From Bog-473 sp963719485 (lineage in GTDB: Bacteria > Actinomycetota > Acidimicrobiia > Acidimicrobiales > RAAP-2): a stretch of 64,000 bases of DNA. Both the position numbers and the translations under genes were made by a program. How positions within the stretch are numbered: the first letter of the stretch is position 1; each line of letters starts with the position of its first letter. Below the pieces are notes generated by a model. That model was not told the origin of the DNA, searched no databases, and was given only the letters and a program-made list of their open reading frames with translations. Of this stretch, positions 57,875 through 64,000 are shown piece by piece. The stretch covers positions 4,628,976 to 4,692,975 of the forward strand of contig OY970387.1 of the NCBI GenBank assembly GCA_963719485.1, in the 5' to 3' direction.

Positions 57875-58933
57875 CTATCCCAACACCATCTGGCCGCCGG
57901 CGTAGTCGAGGACGACCCAGCCGTAACGCCGGAGCTGGTCCGAGCCCAACAGGCCCACAGTGCCGGACAGGCTGATGGTGCCGAAGTTGGTCGAACCGAT
58001 GAGCTGGGGATGGAGTGCCACGTCCGGCAGCGACCACGTCCCGCTGTGCACGAGCGGGACCGTGATCACCGAGCACACGGTCGACTGGCGCTGCGCCAGG
58101 TCGGTGCCCTGCAGTGATTGCGCCCGGGAGACCGAGGAGGACACGACGCTCTGCGACGAGCCGGTGTCCACCACGAAGTCGCGCCGCGGACCACCGGCGA
58201 AACGGACGGCCACGCTGAGCGAAACATCACCTGGTGCGGGGGTCACCGTAAGCGGCACGGTCGTGCCGCGCTCCCTCTGTGTCAGCGCCGCTGGCGGCGG
58301 TCCCTTCGGGCCGGTGTAGGGCGAGGACCGGGCGAGAGGCGCTCCTTCCGGGCCGGGCAGGACGAGCGCGCCGGCGTCGAAGTCGATACGGACCGCGCCG
58401 AAGCGGGACAGGACGTCGGAGCCGAGCAGGCCGACGGGCTCGCCCTTCCCACCCATCTGGGGCAGCGAGGCCGCGGTCATCTGCTGCGGCGCCAAGTCCA
58501 CGCCGTCGAGCGACCAGGCGCCCACCGAGACAGGCTGCGCGGCACCGGTGCACCCGACGCCCGCGAACGCGCTCGCGGGACCAGCGGCCGCCAGGTGCAG
58601 CCGGTGGGCCAGCCCGGCGTCAATCGTCGACTGCCCCGCCCCCGAGTCGAGGACGAAGGGGTAGGGACCCAGGCCACCGATGCACACGTCCGCCGTCTCC
58701 GCGACCTGTCCGGCCACGACGCTCACGGTGAGCGGCACGTTCACTCCCCCGCCGGGTGCGGCGGTCGCTCCGCTGCACCCGGTGGTCGCCGGCGGCAGCG
58801 CGAACGTCACCTGCGGCTCGACGTGCACCGTGGCGTGCCGGGGCCCGCTGACGGACGCCGCCAGGGCGAGTGCCAGGACGGTGACCCCGAGGGCCGCCAG
58901 TGCGGCAATGAGCAGACCCCGGTGCCCGCGCAA
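57875..58933 (-). CDS. Exported protein with two retropepsin-like aspartyl protease domains
   Basis: A 352-residue protein with an N-terminal membrane helix (LLIAALAALGVTVLALALAA). Two copies of the aspartyl protease lobe follow: FVLDSGAGQSTID (about 105-117) with GLLGSDVLSRFG, and FVVDTGSSQSVVS (about 245-257) with GLLGSDQLRRYG. Each contains D-S/T-G, so both halves keep the catalytic Asp, unlike single-lobe retropepsins that must dimerise. TTG at 58933 is the likely start, eight bases after the glycosyltransferase stop. Place in the sugar operon suggests a cell-surface role. Confidence 0.78.
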   Translation of the reverse strand: MRGHRGLLIAALAALGVTVLALALAASVSGPRHATVHVEPQVTFALPPATTGCSGATAAPGGGVNVPLTVSVVAGQVAETADVCIGGLGPYPFVLDSGAGQSTIDAGLAHRLHLAAAGPASAFAGVGCTGAAQPVSVGAWSLDGVDLAPQQMTAASLPQMGGKGEPVGLLGSDVLSRFGAVRIDFDAGALVLPGPEGAPLARSSPYTGPKGPPPAALTQRERGTTVPLTVTPAPGDVSLSVAVRFAGGPRRDFVVDTGSSQSVVSSSVSRAQSLQGTDLAQRQSTVCSVITVPLVHSGTWSLPDVALHPQLIGSTNFGTISLSGTVGLLGSDQLRRYGWVVLDYAGGQMVLG

Positions 58934-58941
58934 TGCCCTGC

Positions 58942-59808
58942 CTAGTGGCTGAAGGCCAGCCGCAGGGTGGCGATGACCATGCGCGCCCCGAGCACCAGAG
59001 CCGCCAGCGGGAGCGCGGCACGGCGCCAGCCCTTGGTGGTCCGGAACGTGAAGCGGAGCGCCGAGCGATGGTGCGCCACCATCATGCGGTAGGGGTGCCG
59101 CGCCGTGCTGGCGCCCTGCACGTGGGTGACCTCCGCCGTCCCGGCGAATCCGACCCCCCAGCCGGCATCGTGGGCTCGCCAGCAGAGATCCATGTCCTCG
59201 TTGTACATGAAGTACGCCTCGTCGAAGCCACCGAGCTCCTCCAGCGCGCTGCGCCGGGCCAGGAAGCACGAGCCGGACACCCACCCCGCAGCTGTCACCA
59301 CGGGCCCTTCCGGCGTGCCGGGGTTGTAGCGGGCGGTGAAGGGATTCTCCGGGTTGAACAACGCCAGCAGGGCGTGCCCGGCGGCATCGCTGAAGGAGGG
59401 GAAGTTGCGTACCGACGGATAGACCTCCCCGGTCTCGCCGAAGACGCGGGGCCCGACCAAGGCCCAGGCATGCTCGGACTCGAGCGCCTGGCGCAGCGCT
59501 TCCAGTGTGCCGGGGTGGACGACGAGGTCAGCGTTGCAGACCAGGATCCACTCCGGCGGGGACGCCTCCCCCGCGAGCGCGGCCAGCCCCCGGTTGACCC
59601 CGGCGCCGTAGCCGACGTTTCGACCGGGCCGCACGATCCGGAGAGGCCGGGCAGGCTCCGGCACGAGGGCGGCGGCGGCGCTCCCGGCGGCACCGTTCTC
59701 CACCACCACGACGGGGAACGCGCCGTCGTCGAGGAGGGAGCGGACGCAGCCCTCGAGCAGCGCACCGCCGTCGTGGTCGACCACGACGGCGGCAATCGGG
59801 CCGGACAC
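58942..59808 (-). CDS. GT2 glycosyltransferase (rhamnosyltransferase-like)
   Basis: A 288-residue family 2 enzyme: VVVDHDGGALLEGCVRSLL, the PGRNVGYGAGVNRGL loop, ILVCNADLVV (DxD-like) and GGFDEAYFMYNEDMDLCWRAHDAGW with the catalytic ED motif. A C-terminal helix (ALPLAALVLGARMVIATLRLAF) holds it at the membrane. WbbL-like enzymes add rhamnose; with rmlB and rmlD nearby that is plausible. Confidence 0.88.
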   Translation of the reverse strand: MSGPIAAVVVDHDGGALLEGCVRSLLDDGAFPVVVVENGAAGSAAAALVPEPARPLRIVRPGRNVGYGAGVNRGLAALAGEASPPEWILVCNADLVVHPGTLEALRQALESEHAWALVGPRVFGETGEVYPSVRNFPSFSDAAGHALLALFNPENPFTARYNPGTPEGPVVTAAGWVSGSCFLARRSALEELGGFDEAYFMYNEDMDLCWRAHDAGWGVGFAGTAEVTHVQGASTARHPYRMMVAHHRSALRFTFRTTKGWRRAALPLAALVLGARMVIATLRLAFSH

Positions 59809-59815
59809 CCGGAGC

Positions 59816-60550
59816 TCAGTACTCCCGGCTGAAGCGGAATTTGACCAGAGCCTTCAGGGCGCCGAACCCGTCGCGCCACGTGATCTTCTTCCCTTCGCCC
59901 GGCTCGCGGCCCGCGTAGGAGATGGGGACCTCGTAAATCCGGTGTCCGCGCCGCAGCACCTTGGCCGTGATCTCGGGTTCGAAGTCGAACTTGTCCGAGA
60001 CGATCGTGAGTCCCTCGAGCACCCGGGCGTCGAAGAGCTTGTAGCAGGTCTCCATGTCCGAGAGCGTGGATCTGTAGAGGACGTTGGTCACGAGCGAGAG
60101 CAGGCGGTTGCCCATCCAGTGCAGCGGCAGCATGTTCTTGCGCTCACCGGTGAAGCGGCTGCCGTAGACGACGCTGGCCTTCCCGCGCAGGATCGGGTCC
60201 AACAGACGCGGCCAATCGTTGGGGTCGTACTCGAGGTCAGCGTCTTGAATGAGCACCAGGTCGCCGTGGACCTCCGCCAGACCGGTGCGGATGGCGGCGC
60301 CCTTGCCCTGGTTCGTCTTGTGGTGGATGACGCGCACCGTGGAGTCCTCGAGCGCACCGAGCACCTTGTCCGAGCCGTCGCTGCTCCCGTCGTTGACAAC
60401 GATGATCTGGAGCACCAGGGGAAGCTCCACGGCCCGCATGCGGCGGATCACCTCGGCCACGGTCGCCCGCTCGTTGAACACGGGCGTGATGACGCTGAGC
60501 GACCGGTAGGTCCGTGGTGCCGGCACGGGATCCGGTTCTACCTCCGTCAT
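59816..60550 (-). CDS. GT2 glycosyltransferase (dolichyl-phosphate mannosyltransferase-like)
   Basis: A 244-residue family 2 enzyme: SVITPVFNERATVAEVIRRM, IIVVNDGSSDGS, the TNQGKGAAIRTGL loop, IQDADLEYDPND and YGSRFTGE are typical of polyprenyl-phosphate glycosyltransferases. No long C-terminal membrane domain is present. ATGA couples it to the decarboxylase-like gene after it. Confidence 0.92.
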   Translation of the reverse strand: MTEVEPDPVPAPRTYRSLSVITPVFNERATVAEVIRRMRAVELPLVLQIIVVNDGSSDGSDKVLGALEDSTVRVIHHKTNQGKGAAIRTGLAEVHGDLVLIQDADLEYDPNDWPRLLDPILRGKASVVYGSRFTGERKNMLPLHWMGNRLLSLVTNVLYRSTLSDMETCYKLFDARVLEGLTIVSDKFDFEPEITAKVLRRGHRIYEVPISYAGREPGEGKKITWRDGFGALKALVKFRFSREY

Positions 60551-61494
60551 GGGGCCTTCTCCTCCTGTGCGAAGTAGTCAATGGTGCGCGCGATTCCCTC
60601 CGCCAGTCCGGTGGTGGGTTCCCACCCGAGCTCGTTGCGGGCCAGCGTGATATCGGGGCATCGTCGCGTCGGGTCGTCGGTCGGGAGCGGTTCGAAGACG
60701 ATCTCGGACCCCGACCCCGTCGCCCCCAGGACGAACTGCGCCAGGTCGATCACTGTCCGCTCGTCGGGGTTGCCGATGTTGACCGGTCCGGTGAGCGTGG
60801 AGTCGAGGAGGGCCAGGAGCCCGCCGATCTCGTCGTCGACGAAGCACAGGCTCCGGGTCTGGGTGCCGTCCCCGTAGACGGTCAGGGGCTCGCCCCGCAA
60901 CGCCTGCACGATGAAATTCGACACCACCCTGCCATCCCCCGGGGAGAGCCGCGGGCCGTAGGTGTTGAAGATGCGGGCGATCCCGACGTTGACGCCGTAC
61001 GTGCGGTGCATGGCCATGGTCAGGCTCTCGGCAAAGCGCTTGGCCTCGTCGTAGACGCTGCGCGGCCCCGTAGGGTCGACGTTGCCCCGGTACGACTCGA
61101 CCTGAGGGTGCACGGCGGGATCCCCGTAGATCTCGCTGGTGCTCGCCATGAGGAAGCGGGCGTCGTGCTCCCGTGCAAGCTCCGCCAGCCGCCGGGTGCC
61201 CTCGCTCCCGACCGCCAGGGTCTCGAAGGGTCGGGCGAGATACGCCGGCGGCGACGCGGGCGAGGCCAGGTTGCAGACCGCATCGACCTTGAGGGCATCG
61301 CCGAGCTCCACCTTCTCGCTGACGTCGGTTACGACGAGGTCGAAGCGGTCGTGACCCAGCAGGTGGGCCACGTTCTCCCGCGACCCGGTGGAGAGGTCGT
61401 CCAGGCAGATGACGGTGTCGCCCCGCTCGACCAGGCGGTCGCACAGGTGCGAACCGAGGAAGCCGGCACCACCGGCCACCACGACCCGGCTCAC
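60547..61494 (-). CDS. NAD-dependent epimerase/dehydratase, UDP-glucuronate decarboxylase-like
   Basis: A 315-residue extended SDR: VVAGGAGFLGSHLCDRLVERG, DDLSTGSRENVAHLL, NLASPASPPAYL, TSEIYGDP, SVYDEAKRFAE (Tyr-x3-Lys) and RIFNTYGPR. NLASPASP and YDEAKR are diagnostic of UDP-xylose synthases, which would turn the product of the adjacent ugd gene into UDP-xylose. GTG at 61494 overlaps the ugd stop by 4 bp. Confidence 0.9.
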   Translation of the reverse strand: MSRVVVAGGAGFLGSHLCDRLVERGDTVICLDDLSTGSRENVAHLLGHDRFDLVVTDVSEKVELGDALKVDAVCNLASPASPPAYLARPFETLAVGSEGTRRLAELAREHDARFLMASTSEIYGDPAVHPQVESYRGNVDPTGPRSVYDEAKRFAESLTMAMHRTYGVNVGIARIFNTYGPRLSPGDGRVVSNFIVQALRGEPLTVYGDGTQTRSLCFVDDEIGGLLALLDSTLTGPVNIGNPDERTVIDLAQFVLGATGSGSEIVFEPLPTDDPTRRCPDITLARNELGWEPTTGLAEGIARTIDYFAQEEKAP

Positions 61495-62807
61495 TGGCGC
61501 CCTATCCCCGCGTAGGAGAAGCCCATGCGCCGCACGGCGGCGGGATCGAGCAGGTTGCGGGCGTCGACGATGTTGGGCTCCGCCATGGCGGCGAGCACCC
61601 GGGCGAAGTCGAGCCAGCGGAATTCGTCCCACTCGGTCAGCACGACCAGGGCCCGGGCTCCCGCCGCCGCCGCGTAGGGGTCGGCCCGCAAGTGCAGGTC
61701 TTGGAGGTCGGGGACGTCGGTCTCGGCGTCGACGGTGGGGTCGAACGCCTGCACGGTCGCACCAAGGCCGGCCAGACGGTGGGCGATCTCCAGGCTCGGC
61801 GAGTCGCGCCGGTCGTCGGTGTCGGCCTTGAACGTGAGCCCCAGAACGGCCAGGGTGACACCGTCGACCGAGCCGCCGCAGGCCGTCTCGACCTTGGTCA
61901 CCACCCGGGACAGCTGCTCGTCGTTGGAGGCGATGGCGCCGGCCAGCAGCGAGAAGTCGTAGCCCGCCTCGCCCGCGATGTGGAGCAGCGCCCGGGTGTC
62001 CTTCGGCAGGCAGGAACCGCCCCAGCCCGGACCGGGGCGGAGGAACTCGAAACCGATGCGCTTGTCGTAACCGAGGCCGAGCAGCACGTCGCGGGCATCG
62101 GCCCCCACCTCCTCGCAAAGGCCGGCGAGGGCGTTGACGAAGCTCAGCTTGGTGGCGAGGAACGCGTTGGACGCGTACTTGATCGTCTCCGAGGTCGTGG
62201 CGTCGGTCACGATGAGGGGCGCCCGCGTCGACGAGAACAGCTCGCCCACCCTGGTCGCCGCCCGGGCATCGTCCGCGCCGACGACGATCCGGTCCGGGTT
62301 GAGGCTGTCCGTCACGGCCGTGCCCTCCCGGAGGAACTCGGGGTTGGAGACGACGCCGATGTCGGCGCGACCGATCACCTGCTCGACCATGTTGGCCGAG
62401 CCGACCGGCACGGTCGACTTGTTGACCACTATCGCACCCGGCTCCAGCTTCGAGGCGATCTCCTTGGCCGCCGCCTCGACGTACGACAGGTCGGCCGAGC
62501 CGTCCGCACTCTGGGGCGTGGGCACGCAGAGGAAGACGAACTCCGCACCCGTCACGGCATCGACCGCCGAGTCGGTGAAGGAGAGGTTGCCGGCCGACAC
62601 CCCGCCCGCCACCAGTTCGTCGAGGCCGGCCTCCACGATCGGCATGCGCCCGGAGCGCAGTGCCGCCAGCCTGGAAGGCTCGCGTTCGGCCAGCACGACG
62701 TGGTGGCCGAAGTGCGCCAGCGTGGCGGCGGTCGGGAGCCCCACGTAGCCGGCCCCGATGACCGCCACCATGCGCCGGTCCGTACGGCCCGTGGCAGGCG
62801 AGCTCAT
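61491..62807 (-). CDS. ugd: UDP-glucose 6-dehydrogenase
   Basis: A 438-residue enzyme: VIGAGYVGLPTAATLAHFGH (NAD loop), STVPVGSAN, SNPEFLREGTA, GYDKRIGFEFLRPGPGWGGSCLPKD with the catalytic Cys, and LGLTFKADTDDRRDSPS. It makes UDP-glucuronate from UDP-glucose with two NAD. The ATG at 62807 overlaps the rmlD stop. Confidence 0.94.
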   Translation of the reverse strand: MSSPATGRTDRRMVAVIGAGYVGLPTAATLAHFGHHVVLAEREPSRLAALRSGRMPIVEAGLDELVAGGVSAGNLSFTDSAVDAVTGAEFVFLCVPTPQSADGSADLSYVEAAAKEIASKLEPGAIVVNKSTVPVGSANMVEQVIGRADIGVVSNPEFLREGTAVTDSLNPDRIVVGADDARAATRVGELFSSTRAPLIVTDATTSETIKYASNAFLATKLSFVNALAGLCEEVGADARDVLLGLGYDKRIGFEFLRPGPGWGGSCLPKDTRALLHIAGEAGYDFSLLAGAIASNDEQLSRVVTKVETACGGSVDGVTLAVLGLTFKADTDDRRDSPSLEIAHRLAGLGATVQAFDPTVDAETDVPDLQDLHLRADPYAAAAGARALVVLTEWDEFRWLDFARVLAAMAEPNIVDARNLLDPAAVRRMGFSYAGIGRQ

Positions 62808-63727
62808 GTCGCCACCGCCTGCGCCCGGAGGGCGGGGACCAGGCGGGCCAGGCCGTCCTGCCACGCGGGCAGGGAGGGCAGGCCGCTCAGGCGCAGCGCC
62901 ATGTTGTCGAGGACCGAATAGGCCGGGCGGGTGGCCAGGAGGGGCGGGTCCAGCGCGGCGGTGCTGATCGGCCGCACTCGCTCGGGGTCGGCGCCGGCCT
63001 CGGCCAGCACCGCCCGCACGAAGCCCCACCACGTCGTGACGCCGCCGTTCGTCACATGGAAGATCCCCGGCCGGCGATCGAGACCCAGCGTCACGATGGC
63101 GGGCGCCAGGTCGGCGGTGAAGGTCGGCGACCCGTGTTGGTCGTCGACGAAGCGCAGCTCGCGGTCGCCGTCCGCCGCCAGGCGCAGGGCGGTGACGACC
63201 ATGTTGGCGCCATGGGCGCCGCAGACCCAGCTCGTCCGCACGACGGTGGACCCGGGCCGGCACTCCCGCTCACCCGCCAGCTTGGACGCGCCGTAGACCG
63301 AGGTCGGCCCGGTGGTGTCCCACTCGCGGTAGGGGCGATCGGCGGTCCCATCGAAGACATAGTCGGTCGACACGTAGACCGTGTGTGCCCCCACCAGGGC
63401 GGCGGCCTCGGCGACGTTGCGGGTGCCGACGGCGTTCACGGCATAGGCGGCGTCGGCGTCGGCCTCGCACCGCTCGACCGCGGTGAGCGCGCCGCCGTGG
63501 AGGACGAGATCGGGACGGAAGGCGCTGAACGTCGTCAGGACGGCGTCCCGGTCGTCGACCCTCATGGTGTCGATGTCGGTGGCCAGGACCTCATGGTCGA
63601 GGCCGGGCCGCGGGCCTTCGGGGCCGAGAAGGGCGCAGCGGCGCCCCCCCACGGGCAGCCGCCCGGCCAGGCAGTCGAGCAGGTCGCGGCCCAGCTGCCC
63701 GTCGGCCCCGGTGATCAGGATGCGCAC
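62804..63727 (-). CDS. rmlD: dTDP-4-dehydrorhamnose reductase
   Basis: A 307-residue extended SDR: ILITGADGQLGRDLLD at the N terminus, NAVGTRNVAEAAAL, VYVSTDYVFDG, YGASKLAGE (Tyr-x3-Lys) and VVRTSWVCG. It makes dTDP-rhamnose in the last step of the rml pathway. It follows rmlB with three bases between, and is coupled by ATGA to ugd. Confidence 0.94.
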   Translation of the reverse strand: MRILITGADGQLGRDLLDCLAGRLPVGGRRCALLGPEGPRPGLDHEVLATDIDTMRVDDRDAVLTTFSAFRPDLVLHGGALTAVERCEADADAAYAVNAVGTRNVAEAAALVGAHTVYVSTDYVFDGTADRPYREWDTTGPTSVYGASKLAGERECRPGSTVVRTSWVCGAHGANMVVTALRLAADGDRELRFVDDQHGSPTFTADLAPAIVTLGLDRRPGIFHVTNGGVTTWWGFVRAVLAEAGADPERVRPISTAALDPPLLATRPAYSVLDNMALRLSGLPSLPAWQDGLARLVPALRAQAVAT

Positions 63728-63730
63728 CGT

Positions 63731-64000
63731 TCAGACGTCTCCGGTTCCCCAGGCCCCTTCGGCAATGGGCGCCCGGGCCCGCAGGGGCTCCCACCAATCC
63801 CGGTTCGCCGCATACCACGACACGGTCTCCGCCAGACCCTGCTCCCACTCCACCGACGGCGCCCACCCCAGCTCCTTGCGCAGCTTGGAGGAGTCGAGGA
63901 CGTAGCGCCGGTCGTGACCGGGCCGGTCGGGCACGATCGTCTTGAACGACTCCGGCTTGCCGAGGGCGGCGAGGATACGGTCGGCCACCTCCATGATGGA
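63731..64000 (-). CDS. rmlB: dTDP-glucose 4,6-dehydratase, C-terminal part (gene begins past the window end)
   Basis: The last 89 residues of RmlB: VADRILAALGKPES then PDRPGHDRRYVLDSSKLRKELGW and the Trp-Tyr rich end (VSWYAANRDWWEPLR) are characteristic. It supplies dTDP-4-keto-6-deoxyglucose for RmlD. The start codon is outside the window. Confidence 0.92.
   Translation of the reverse strand, partial: SIMEVADRILAALGKPESFKTIVPDRPGHDRRYVLDSSKLRKELGWAPSVEWEQGLAETVSWYAANRDWWEPLRARAPIAEGAWGTGDV

Overview
The window is high-GC DNA (roughly two-thirds or more G+C by eye) with frequent GTG/TTG starts, many 4-bp ATGA/GTGA gene overlaps, several apparently leaderless promoters and a strongly actinobacterial gene set: three luciferase-like F420-type oxidoreductases, a mycothiol-type PIG-L deacetylase, a secernin-type peptidase, an ECF56-like sigma factor with a SnoaL-like tail, DUF732 and DUF4232 proteins, and FadD/crotonase/thiolase genes. 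An uncultured-type Actinomycetota genome, possibly Acidimicrobiia, is the best guess. The taxonomy is inference; no rRNA or marker gene settles it.

Layout. 1-5.9 kb: assorted catabolic and housekeeping genes (FAH hydrolase, cytochrome P450, AhpD-like protein, ribbon-helix-helix protein with 8-bp iterons at its start). 5.98-9.37 kb: a tightly overlapping electron-transfer operon made of a Ser/Thr-rich anchored peptide, ApbE flavinyltransferase, ferric-reductase-like heme membrane protein, NuoF-like flavoprotein and ferredoxin. 9.5-12.9 kb: phosphotriesterase-like hydrolase, acyl-CoA ligase and an atypical crotonase, a probable degradation operon. 14.1-22.2 kb: a stretch of visibly lower GC (lipoprotein GH43-like/DUF732 fusion, poly-gamma-glutamate hydrolase-like protein, two DHA2 drug exporters, RibD/DHFR-like reductase, ECF sigma) ending at a tRNA-Arg(CCT) flanked by 12-bp repeats; probably a genomic island.

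22.3-34.6 kb: a Met-rich membrane protein with a WHxH module, ahcY, an ECF sigma/anti-sigma pair, PIG-L deacetylase, threonine aldolase, F420-type oxidoreductases, and a coupled thiolase-KASIII-nucleotidyltransferase operon. 34.6-35.2 kb is non-coding and holds a degenerate ~34-nt tandem repeat of small TTGC-loop hairpins. 35.2-40.2 kb: a second GH43-like secreted protein, then a copper module (WHxH membrane protein, CopC-CopD fusion, YcnI). 40-51.9 kb: DUF480 protein, orphan FtsX permease, SDR/ALDH/FadD group, acetyltransferases, tag, quinone oxidoreductase and a small sugar gene pair.

52-57.9 kb: YtrA-type GntR/ABC operon with a leaderless promoter, a DUF4232 protein whose start lies inside ten ATGGCG hexamers, an F420-type oxidoreductase interrupted by an in-frame UGA, an SDR, and an ArsR-SRPBCC pair with a perfect operator over its start codon. 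57.9-64 kb: a coupled cell-surface sugar operon running leftwards (rmlB, rmlD, ugd, UDP-sugar decarboxylase-like, two GT2 glycosyltransferases, a double retropepsin-like protein). The most interesting leads are the paired Met/His putative copper module, the ApbE/heme/NuoF/ferredoxin operon, the in-frame UGA gene, the hexamer start and the operator-like repeats.
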